This document shows, piece by piece, positions 31,169 to 37,410 of a stretch of DNA of 37,410 bases. Below the pieces are notes generated by a model. That model ran no database searches. It was not told the DNA's origin and saw only the letters and a program-made list of their open reading frames with translations. Each line of letters begins with the position of its first letter. Positions within the stretch are counted from its first letter, which is position 1. The DNA is from a bacterium (lineage in GTDB: Bacteria; Patescibacteriota; Minisyncoccia; Portnoybacterales; JAGGTM01), in the NCBI GenBank assembly GCA_021163745.1, contig JAGGTM010000058.1:1-37410 (forward strand), given 5' to 3'. The position numbers were made by a program, and so were the translations under genes.

Positions 31169-32023
31169 TTATGTTTTTAGTTTATGCACTACAAAACTTT
31201 CCAGTTGTTTTTTGGTAATATTTGTTCTTCTTTCTTTAAAGTATTTAAGGTATAAAGTTGTTATTAACTGTTTTGTTTTTTCTGAAGCATTTTCTGTGTT
31301 TACTGTTCTTGCAGAGAATTCTGAAAGTTTGCTTTCAAATATAATTTTATAGAAAATTGCTATAATATATTTTTCCAAAATGAAGTTAAAAAGTTTTTCT
31401 TTATTTGGTTCAAAAATTGGAAAACCTAAATTGCGATTTGTTTTTGGTAGAGGAATAAGATTAAATGGCAGAAATTGGAGAATTTCTGGTTCTTGTCTTG
31501 TTAGAGAAATAAAATGAGGATAAAGGATATCACAGGAGGAAATTTCTCTTTTTTTAAATTTGTATAATACAAAATTTACTATATCGTTTATTTCTGCTTC
31601 TGGTAGACCGGAATTTAAGTTGAAAAATTTATGAAATTTTATTCCTTCTTCTTTTGCATATAATGCTCCTTTTTTTCCACATACTATTATATAATGATAT
31701 AGTTTCTTTTTCTGAAGAAGAATCCCAATTAAATTATGCCATAAATTTCCTACCAGTCCTTTTTCTCCAGTTATAATTAAAAGAGATCTTTTTTGTTTCT
31801 TTCTTTTTGATAATCTTTCTGAAAATGGATTGTTAAAATGATTACAGAAAGGATAAATTTGTGATAGAACATTTTCAATTTCATTTATGTATTTATTTAA
31901 ATTTATTAATTTCTCTTTAAGAAGATGAATATTTACTGCAGATATTTTTTCTATAGTTTTAATTGTGTCTTTTACTTCAATATATCCGTCAATTTTATTT
32001 TTATAATTAAGATAAGTTTTCAT
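31169..32023 (-). CDS. atpG: ATP synthase F1 gamma subunit
   Basis: The rotor shaft, 284 residues. The N-terminal coiled-coil helix contains IKTIEKISAVNI (usual TKAMEMVAASKM, strongly diverged). The Rossmann-like middle has LLIITGEKGLVGNLWHNL in place of SDRGLCGGYN. The C-terminal helix ESKLSEFSARTVNTENASEK followed by KQLITTLYLKYFKERRTNIT is recognisable gamma sequence. Gene order between atpA (9 bases) and atpD (3 bases) confirms the call. Confidence 0.93.
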   Translation of the reverse strand: MKTYLNYKNKIDGYIEVKDTIKTIEKISAVNIHLLKEKLINLNKYINEIENVLSQIYPFCNHFNNPFSERLSKRKKQKRSLLIITGEKGLVGNLWHNLIGILLQKKKLYHYIIVCGKKGALYAKEEGIKFHKFFNLNSGLPEAEINDIVNFVLYKFKKREISSCDILYPHFISLTRQEPEILQFLPFNLIPLPKTNRNLGFPIFEPNKEKLFNFILEKYIIAIFYKIIFESKLSEFSARTVNTENASEKTKQLITTLYLKYFKERRTNITKKQLESFVVHKLKT

Positions 32024-32032
32024 ATAAGTTTT

Positions 32033-33523
32033 TTATATATTTTCTTCTTTGGTTAACAAAAATTCTTGTTTGAAGTCAGTAATAATTTTGTTTATTTTTT
32101 GTTTTATCTCATGGTTAAAAATTCCGTTTTTTATTTTTTCTAATATATTAAAATATTTGTTTTTTATAAGTTCAAGTAAAAGATTTTCAAATTCAGACCA
32201 TTGGCTTTTTTCAATATCGTCAAAAAATCCTTGCTCTACTGCGTAAACTAAAATAGTTTGTTGGGGCCAAGGAATATTCGTATGTTTTTTTTGTTTTAAA
32301 AGTTCTAAGATTAGTTCTCCTCTGAATACTCTTTTTTGTGCTTGTATGCTTAGAGTTGTTTCCAATTGAGATAGTTTTTGTAATTCTTTATGCTGTGCTA
32401 AGGATAGACGGATCCCTTCACTTACTTTTCTTAATGGTTTGGGTTGTGCTTTTCCTCCTATTCTGGAAACAGATAATCCAATATTTATTGCCGGAAGAAA
32501 TCCTTTTTCAAATAACCCTTTTTCTAAATAGATTTGTCCATCCGTAATTGATATTAAATTAGTAGAAATAAAAGAAGTAATATCTCCTTCTTGGGTTTCT
32601 ACAATGGGTAAAGCGGTAAGAGAGCCACCTTTTTTCTTTTTACATAGTTTTGCTGACCGTTCTAATAATCCTGCATGTAATGAAAATATATCTCCGGGAT
32701 ATGCTTCTCTTCCGGGTGCTCTTTCAAGAATAAGGGAAATATCTCTGTATATTTTTGCATGTTTTGATAAATCATCATAAACAATTAAAGCATCTTTTCC
32801 ATTGTCTCTGAAATATTCTCCGATAGTTGTTCCTATAAATGGGGCTAAATATAAAGAAGCGAAAGAATTATCAGAGGTTGCAGAAACAATAGTGCTATAA
32901 GTAAACGCTTCATATCGGTTAAATATATCTATAAGTTCGTGTAACTTTCTTTGTTTCTGTCCGCAAATTACATAAATGCAGTAAACAGGAGGATTTGCAT
33001 ATTTTTGATTTAACACTATATCAATAGCAATAGTGCTTTTTCCCAATTTTCTGTCTCCTATTATTAACTCTCTTTGCCCTCTACCAATTGGTAGAGTGAT
33101 ATCTATTAGTTTTATTCCTGTAGTTAAAGGAACAGAAACAGGTTCTCTTTCAATTATAGATGGAGCACTGCGAAATACAGGATATTTTTCTCCTGTTAAT
33201 TCTCCTAAATTATCCAATGGTTTTCCTACACCATCGATAACTCTTCCTATACAAGCGTCAGAAACATTAATTGAAAAAGGTCTAAAACTTCTAAAAACCG
33301 GCTTGTTTAGCGGAATATTTGTGTCAAAAAATAACACATCTACAAATTCTTCATCAAAACCAATTACTATTCCTATTTCTTTTCCATTTTGGTCAATTAA
33401 AACCTCATGCATTCCTACATTAGGAAGTCCTTTTACTTTTCCTACCCCCGCAAAAAAAGAGTAAATATGTCCTATTTCTTTTATGCCAAAAAAATTATTT
33501 TTGCTTGATCTTGCTCGCTTCAT
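32033..33523 (-). CDS. atpA: ATP synthase F1 alpha subunit
   Basis: Non-catalytic nucleotide-binding subunit, 496 residues. The P-loop reads GDRKLGKS (156-163; usually GDRQTGKT). ERAPGREAYPGDIFSLHAGLLERSAK, TALPIVETQEGDITSFISTNLISITDGQIYLE and NIGLSVSRIGGKAQ (with the arginine finger) are conserved. The N-terminus is short: only about 16 residues precede the IGHIYS strand, against about 27 in E. coli, so the helix that docks the delta N-domain is largely missing, in keeping with the reduced delta here. It overlaps the end of the b-delta gene by 29 bases. Confidence 0.96.
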   Translation of the reverse strand: MKRARSSKNNFFGIKEIGHIYSFFAGVGKVKGLPNVGMHEVLIDQNGKEIGIVIGFDEEFVDVLFFDTNIPLNKPVFRSFRPFSINVSDACIGRVIDGVGKPLDNLGELTGEKYPVFRSAPSIIEREPVSVPLTTGIKLIDITLPIGRGQRELIIGDRKLGKSTIAIDIVLNQKYANPPVYCIYVICGQKQRKLHELIDIFNRYEAFTYSTIVSATSDNSFASLYLAPFIGTTIGEYFRDNGKDALIVYDDLSKHAKIYRDISLILERAPGREAYPGDIFSLHAGLLERSAKLCKKKKGGSLTALPIVETQEGDITSFISTNLISITDGQIYLEKGLFEKGFLPAINIGLSVSRIGGKAQPKPLRKVSEGIRLSLAQHKELQKLSQLETTLSIQAQKRVFRGELILELLKQKKHTNIPWPQQTILVYAVEQGFFDDIEKSQWSEFENLLLELIKNKYFNILEKIKNGIFNHEIKQKINKIITDFKQEFLLTKEENI

Positions 33524-34253
33524 ATAATAAATTTTTTAAATTTGCCTCTATTACATTTCCTAGAATTTCTAATCTAAATCCAGAAATAAGTTTTGTATTT
33601 TTTCTTTTTTCAATTTTTATAGGGAGTTTAATTTTTTCTGAAATAATCTCATTTATTTTTTTAAATTGCGAGTTGTTTAATGAGGTATATTCCAATGATA
33701 TATATTCTATTTTTTCTAAATTGTATTGATTTGATTCTACATTTAGATTTCGAAGATGATTTACAAGTTTTTCAAAGAAAATATTATCAATTTTTTTCCT
33801 CTGATTTGGAGTAAAATATAAGTTAAATAATTGACTAAAATTTCTTCCTATTTGTCTTTTTAGGTTCAAAATAATTTCTTTTTCTATTTCCGGTTTTTTC
33901 AACTTTAATTTTTCTTCAGTATATTTTATCACTCTTTTTATCTCATTTTCTGCCTCTTTTTGGGATGATTTTCTTATTTTAAAAGCAATTTCTTCTGCTT
34001 CTTTTATAATTTCTTCTGCCCTTTGTCTTGCTTTTTTTATTTCATTTTCTTTCAGTATTCTAAATTCTTCCTTTTCTTTTTTTAACTTTTCTTGTTGAAT
34101 TTTTGCTTGCTGAAGCTGGTTTTCCTCTTCTTCTATTTTCTTTATAATTGGCTTGTAAAGAAGTTTTTTAAGTAATAATAAAAGTATCCCAAAGTTTATT
34201 ATTTGAGCAATTAGAAGCTTAATATCTATACCCAATTTTCCTAAGAAATGCAT
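33495..34253 (-). CDS. atpF: ATP synthase b-delta fusion (stator stalk)
   Basis: 252 residues. Residues 1-140 are subunit b: a membrane helix (about 10-32), YKPIIKKIEEEE and a long charged helix. After a linker (about 145-175), the C-terminal part (about 180-248) matches the C-terminal end of delta: EYISLEYTSLNNSQFKKINE, then KLISGFRLEILGNVIEANLK, equivalent to the usual LIGG...GD.VID.S. The six-helix N-terminal domain of delta is absent. No separate atpH exists between atpE and atpA, so this is probably the only delta source. b-delta fusions are known in mycobacteria, but there with a complete delta. Confidence 0.85.
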   Translation of the reverse strand: MHFLGKLGIDIKLLIAQIINFGILLLLLKKLLYKPIIKKIEEEENQLQQAKIQQEKLKKEKEEFRILKENEIKKARQRAEEIIKEAEEIAFKIRKSSQKEAENEIKRVIKYTEEKLKLKKPEIEKEIILNLKRQIGRNFSQLFNLYFTPNQRKKIDNIFFEKLVNHLRNLNVESNQYNLEKIEYISLEYTSLNNSQFKKINEIISEKIKLPIKIEKRKNTKLISGFRLEILGNVIEANLKNLLYEASKIKQK

Positions 34254-34254
34254 T

Positions 34255-34470
34255 TTAAGAGACGAATTTTAGAATTAATGCAACTACTAATGCATAAATT
34301 GCTATTGCTTCTGCAAAGGCAATTGCAATTATCATAGTAATCTGGATTTTAGAAGAATTTTCTGGATTTCTTGCCATAGCAATTAATGCAGCAGCCCCGA
34401 TTATTCCAATAGCCAAACCCGGTCCTATAGTCCCTATTGCCATTGTAAATGCTGATGGATGTGTTAGCAT
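34255..34470 (-). CDS. atpE: ATP synthase Fo c subunit
   Basis: 71 residues, a two-helix hairpin. Helix 1 contains GTIGPGLAIGIIGAAALIAM, the polar loop is RNPE (34-37), and helix 2 carries the ion-binding Glu54 in AFAEAIAIYALVV. The Gln and Ser/Thr that mark sodium-binding rings (helix 1 Gln, and ES/ET in helix 2) are not seen, which favours protons. It starts 43 bases after atpB and ends one base before the b-delta gene. Confidence 0.96.
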   Translation of the reverse strand: MLTHPSAFTMAIGTIGPGLAIGIIGAAALIAMARNPENSSKIQITMIIAIAFAEAIAIYALVVALILKFVS

Positions 34471-34513
34471 AGATTTTAAAATTATGTTATATATTAGCGA
34501 CCTTTAAGATAGT

Positions 34514-35245
34514 TTAGTGTAAAACTATGCTTGTTTTTATAAAAGTTAAAGTTAGCATCGCAAAAATAAATGCCTGAATTATTCCTACAAATACTTCTAA
34601 AATCATAAATGGAACAGGTAAAATATAAGGAACTAAAAAGGCAATTATAATAAGAAGTACTTCTCCGCCGAATATATTTCCAAATAATCGGAAGGAAAAA
34701 GAAAGAATTTTTGTTGCTTCTGAAATTAGTTCAAAAAATCCTAATATAAATTTTATTGGACTAGAAATATTTAAAAATTTAGAGATATATTTTTTAATTC
34801 CCAACACAGATATAGAGAAAAATTGTATATATACAACAGAAAAAATTGCTAATGCTAAAGTGGTATTTAAATCACTATTTGGAGAGCGAAGGAGAGGGAA
34901 ATTTCCTTTGGGGGTTTTTACAAATAAAGAACCAAGAAATCCAGGCATTAAAGCAAGAAGATTTGCGCTTATAATAAACAAGAAAAATGTTGCTACTATA
35001 GGAAGTATTTTTTTAGAAATGCTTCTTTTTCCTGTTATGGAATCAATTATTTTTAATAGTTCAAAAATTATTATCTTTATTCCTTTGCTAATAAGGAAAT
35101 TTTTACTCCTTTTTTTGAAAATATAACTTATTAAGGATAAAATTATCAAAATACCTGTTACCAAAAAAGAAGTGATAATAGTGTTACTTAAAAAAATATT
35201 TCCAAATTTTAGTATATATTCTGGCTGAAAATTAATGTGAATCAT
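34514..35245 (-). CDS. atpB: ATP synthase Fo a subunit
   Basis: Forms the proton half-channels against the c ring. 243 residues with five to six membrane segments. SPNSDLNTTLALA (121-133) and the essential arginine R186 in SFSFRLFGNIFGGE are conserved, with the IIQAFIFAMLTLTFI helix at the C-terminus. Length and motifs are normal. It overlaps atpZ/I by 14 bases, suggesting coupled translation. Confidence 0.96.
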   Translation of the reverse strand: MIHINFQPEYILKFGNIFLSNTIITSFLVTGILIILSLISYIFKKRSKNFLISKGIKIIIFELLKIIDSITGKRSISKKILPIVATFFLFIISANLLALMPGFLGSLFVKTPKGNFPLLRSPNSDLNTTLALAIFSVVYIQFFSISVLGIKKYISKFLNISSPIKFILGFFELISEATKILSFSFRLFGNIFGGEVLLIIIAFLVPYILPVPFMILEVFVGIIQAFIFAMLTLTFIKTSIVLH

Positions 35246-35462
35246 ATTTTTCTATTAGAGGAACAATTAAATGGTAGGTTTCATATATAGAAGTTATAAT
35301 TCCTATTATAATTCCTCCTATAAGGAAGAATGGATGGGTGTGGAAAAATTTATCCAAGTAAAATCCTAAAAATATAAATCCTGCTAATGGTATAGCAATT
35401 AAAAATCCTAATTGCCACGCAAAAGAAATAGCATAGAATATTTTAATATTATATTTTTTCAT
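35232..35462 (-). CDS. atpZ: AtpZ/AtpI-like membrane protein heading the ATP synthase operon
   Basis: 76 residues with two membrane segments and the AtpZ/AtpI-type motif GFIFLGFYLDKFFHTHPFFL, followed by GGIIIGIITSIYETYHLI. Such proteins assist c-ring assembly or ion uptake and are typically the first gene of the operon. AtpZ fits better than AtpI because of length and the G-x-LDK-x-F pattern. Upstream on the minus strand a TAAAAT (about 35473-35478) lies close to the ATG, so the operon mRNA probably has a very short leader. Confidence 0.8.
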   Translation of the reverse strand: MKKYNIKIFYAISFAWQLGFLIAIPLAGFIFLGFYLDKFFHTHPFFLIGGIIIGIITSIYETYHLIVPLIEKYDSH

Positions 35463-35510
35463 TTATTTTATTTTAACACAAATCTATTTATTGCTCCAGA
35501 GAGTTTGGAT

Positions 35511-35551
35511 AAACTTAAAATCCGGCACAATGGCCGGATTTTAAGTTTTTC
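35511..35551. terminator. Strong hairpin between the helical-protein genes and the ATP synthase operon
   Basis: AAACTTAAAATCCGGC (35511-35526) pairs perfectly over 16 bp with 35533-35548, loop ACAATG. The T-run is best on the plus strand, but in position it should end the leftward transcript of 35570-36831. Confidence 0.75.
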
Positions 35552-35569
35552 TTTTAAACTATATCTCAG

Positions 35570-36397
35570 TTAGCCCATATTCTTTAACTCCTTTACAATC
35601 TCTATAAGCTTCTTATGCGCTTGCTTAAGAAATGAGTTTACCTGTTTTGCAAACTGATGTACTTGGGAAAAAAATTGGTTTGCCTCTTTTAGATTGGAAA
35701 TTCCTTCGCATTTCTCTTTAATTTCTTCACATTTTTCTTTTGCTAATTCAATTTTCTTATTAAACTCATTAAGATATTCTTCTAATTTAGAAGTATCTTT
35801 GCCTTCTTCTTTTAATTTTTCTATTTTATCGGATATTCTTTCTGATACATTTTCAAATCTTTCAATTGTCCATGATAATCTTGCTCGCCAGATTTTACAG
35901 ATTATTCTTTTCATTCTTATTCTATGATTTTTCCAATATTCCCTTATTTGTTTTGCTGTGGTTTTTATTTCCTCAGGAGATGCATTCGGTATTTCCGATT
36001 TCTTTGAAGAAAGCCAGTTAATATCTTGTTCTATTTCTGCTATTATATTTTGCCTTTCTGTATCTGAAATTCCTCTTCTGTTGGATATCCATCTTTTTAA
36101 TGCTTCCAGTCGTTTGATTAAAACATCTATTATTTTCTCAAGGAACAATTTCGCTCTTTTCTGATAGATAGATTTATTTTCTGAATTTCTAAGCTTCCTA
36201 TATTTCTCTCTCGCGCTTATAAACTGCTGTCTAAAACTCTTATAGAAATTTACCTCCCTCAAATATTGTTCTTTTGCTTGTTTATATCTTTGTTTAATTT
36301 CTTTATCTTTTTCTCTTATACCTTTTGCATTGACGCAAGATAAAGCGACAATTGCTCCCATTATGCTTATGATGATGATTTTAAATAGTTTTTTCAT
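35570..36397 (-). CDS. Exported, highly charged helical protein, unknown
   Basis: 275 residues. A signal peptide (MKKLFKIIIISIMGAIVALS, cut near CVNA; the Cys makes a lipoprotein conceivable, but the lipobox is poor) precedes an almost wholly alpha-helical, Lys/Glu-rich chain (about 26-270) with coiled-coil stretches and no recognised domain. It would lie outside the membrane. It starts at an ATGA overlap with the upstream gene, so the two are translationally coupled and probably work together. Function is unknown; a structural or adhesion-type envelope role is only a guess. Confidence 0.75.
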   Translation of the reverse strand: MKKLFKIIIISIMGAIVALSCVNAKGIREKDKEIKQRYKQAKEQYLREVNFYKSFRQQFISAREKYRKLRNSENKSIYQKRAKLFLEKIIDVLIKRLEALKRWISNRRGISDTERQNIIAEIEQDINWLSSKKSEIPNASPEEIKTTAKQIREYWKNHRIRMKRIICKIWRARLSWTIERFENVSERISDKIEKLKEEGKDTSKLEEYLNEFNKKIELAKEKCEEIKEKCEGISNLKEANQFFSQVHQFAKQVNSFLKQAHKKLIEIVKELKNMG

Positions 36398-36831
36398 AGA
36401 TTTGATAAGGAGGAGTCTAAATTATCCAACGAAGAATCATCCCCCAGTTCGTTTAATTCACTTAGGTCATTTGAAAGATTGTTCAGTTCAGATTCCAACT
36501 CATTTTCCAGATTTTCTAGGGAAGCATTGGACAAATTATTTTCAGGTTCTTGTGGTTCCGATAATTCGGTTAGGTCTTCGTCTAAATTTTCTAATTGGGC
36601 ATCTGTGCCAAGTTCTTCTAATTCGGAGATATCTTTGCTGATTTCCGTTAGTTTATCTTCCAGTTGTCGTGTTTCTGTCACGCTCCATTTCTTTTTTGAT
36701 GTCAACCAATAAATACCTATTATTGCTAAAGCAGCAATTATAATCAAGCTAATCCAGATAAGTGCCTTTTTCTTCATAGTTTTACTTTGAATAAATGCCG
36801 ACCTTTTTAGAGAATGTGTTCTTTTTTTCAT
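36394..36831 (-). CDS. Single-pass membrane protein with acidic Leu/Asn-rich repeats, unknown
   Basis: From ATG 36831 this is 145 residues (MKKRTHSLKRSAFIQ...). An inner ATG at 36777 (MKKKALIWISL) is equally possible, and the frame opens back to 36897. A membrane helix (ALIWISLIIIAALAIIGIYW) is followed by an acidic tail of irregular repeats such as LENLDEDLTELSE, LENLENELESELNNL and LDNLDSSLSNL, probably a coiled coil facing outward. It overlaps the next gene by four bases (ATGA). Its acidic tail and the basic, helical partner downstream could interact; this is inference. Confidence 0.65.
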   Translation of the reverse strand: MKKRTHSLKRSAFIQSKTMKKKALIWISLIIIAALAIIGIYWLTSKKKWSVTETRQLEDKLTEISKDISELEELGTDAQLENLDEDLTELSEPQEPENNLSNASLENLENELESELNNLSNDLSELNELGDDSSLDNLDSSLSNL

Positions 36832-36897
36832 AATTATTGAACGAAAAAGTTGAGAAATTGGGAAATTTCGTCTCGTTTCGCAACTCAAAAGTGACAA

Positions 36898-37053
36898 AAC
36901 GGAATTTCCTCTGTCCGTTTTTTTCTTCTATAATAATAACAAGAAGTTAATTCTATGTCTACCCTATGTAATCTGAAATTGTGAGTTATTTAAAATTACT
37001 TTAACTTTACGGTGTAGATTTGTGATTAATCTTAGTATGCTCACAGTCAGGGG
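36898..37053. other. Spacer between divergent genes
   Basis: AT-rich divergent region. It includes a small symmetric hairpin, ACGGA...TCCGT with flanking A and T runs (36898-36926), which could act as a terminator or leader structure. Nothing else stands out. Confidence 0.3.
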
Positions 37054-37082
37054 TTGACAGATTAAGGGAAGGATGATAGTAT
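37054..37082 (+). promoter_or_regulatory. Promoter of the AAA ATPase gene
   Basis: TTGACA (37054-37059), 17 bases, TAGTAT (37077-37082). It predicts a leader of about 66 bases that contains the inverted repeat at 37101-37129. A TATAAT (37138-37143) closer to the ATG could be a second -10. Confidence 0.5.
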
Positions 37083-37100
37083 AAAAGTATACTATTAGTA

Positions 37101-37129
37101 TTAGTAAACTTTTTATAAAAGTTTGCTAA
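37101..37129. promoter_or_regulatory. Inverted repeat upstream of the AAA ATPase gene
   Basis: TTAGTAAACTTTT (37101-37113) pairs with AAAAGTTTGCTAA (37117-37129) with one G-T, loop TAT. It could be an operator or a leader hairpin. Confidence 0.45.
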
Positions 37130-37154
37130 TATAAATATATAATTGAATACTATT

Positions 37155-37410
37155 ATGGATTTTAGAGAAATAATAAAAGAACAAAGAGAGGAATTAGAAT
37201 CCATAGAAAAAAGAGAGAGGATAATAAAAAGAGAGTTTTTAGATAAAGCAAAGAAGTTTTTGAAATACCCAAATATTTTGGTAATTACTGGAGTGAGACG
37301 TTGTGGAAAATCTGTCTTTTCTTATTTATTGGCTAAAGAAAATAGGTTTGGTTATATAAATTTTGATGATGAGAGATTATCAAGTGTAAAATCAGAAGAT
37401 CTTAATAAAA
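37155..37410 (+). CDS. AAA-family ATPase (3'-truncated by the window)
   Basis: The first 85 codons only. A charged helix of about 30 residues is followed by NILVITGVRRCGKSVFSYLL, whose GVRRCGKS is a Walker A of the type found in AAA_14/DUF4143 proteins, a broad prokaryotic ATPase group of unclear function with a C-terminal DUF4143 domain. GYINFDDERL matches the next conserved strand of that group. The DUF4143 part lies beyond the window. No Shine-Dalgarno is visible before the ATG. Confidence 0.8.
   Translation, partial: MDFREIIKEQREELESIEKRERIIKREFLDKAKKFLKYPNILVITGVRRCGKSVFSYLLAKENRFGYINFDDERLSSVKSEDLNK

Noticed and set aside
1..37410. UGA recoding to glycine, as in some Patescibacteria
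   Set aside because: PolX, the RelE-like toxin and others end at TGA, and no gene has in-frame TGA codons.

Overview
The window is AT-rich, compact and gene-dense bacterial chromosome. Small proteins, a minimal SufC/SufB pair, F1Fo ATP synthase subunits cut down to their cores, a tRNA without encoded CCA, start codons placed almost on top of -10 boxes, and intergenic spacers full of short GC-rich hairpins in an AT-rich background all suggest a Candidate Phyla Radiation (Patescibacteria, Parcubacteria-like) organism. This is inference from style and gene content; no marker phylogeny was run. TGA is used as a normal stop, so the Gracilibacteria/Absconditabacteria UGA-Gly code does not apply.

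Layout. Bases 1-4858 (+) hold a 5'-truncated PolX (polymerase X with PHP domain) and an rpsO - NYN nuclease - pnp cluster. Bases 4909-6114 encode a coiled-coil membrane protein whose last codons lie inside a repeat element. Bases 6180-6820 are a hairpin-rich spacer with a possible small RNA. Next come a RelE-type toxin-antitoxin pair, a TraR/DksA zinc-finger protein, and a Nudix - TsaC pair. A tRNA-Leu(CAA) is on the minus strand at 9122-9205. DUF2330 - ComM (+) converge on a LysM/CHAP cell-wall hydrolase (-). The run 13562-25079 (+) has glmS, ybaB, yggU, uvrD/pcrA - holA, a 600-base repeat spacer, ileS - yvcK, khpA and trmD.

Bases 25150-25301 look like an independently transcribed, highly structured RNA with 6S-like architecture. 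It has its own promoter, a long closing helix and a T-run. Then come a small membrane protein (-), nnrD (+), a second repeat spacer, and sufC - sufB followed by two half-size permease genes (+). The ATP synthase operon runs leftward from 35462 to 29524: atpZ/I, a, c, a b-delta fusion, alpha, gamma, beta and an epsilon gene with no canonical start codon. Upstream of it are two translationally coupled genes for envelope-associated helical proteins (-). The window ends in the first 85 codons of an AAA ATPase (+).

The genes mostly serve information processing (tRNA modification and charging, DNA repair, replication, RNA decay), Fe-S assembly, cell-wall precursor supply and remodelling, and energy coupling. 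The least ordinary features are the structured RNA at 25150-25301, the reduced ATP synthase (epsilon without ATG/GTG/TTG; delta reduced to its C-terminal part and fused to b), three families of dispersed hairpin repeats that also touch coding sequences, and promoters that predict leaderless or nearly leaderless mRNAs.
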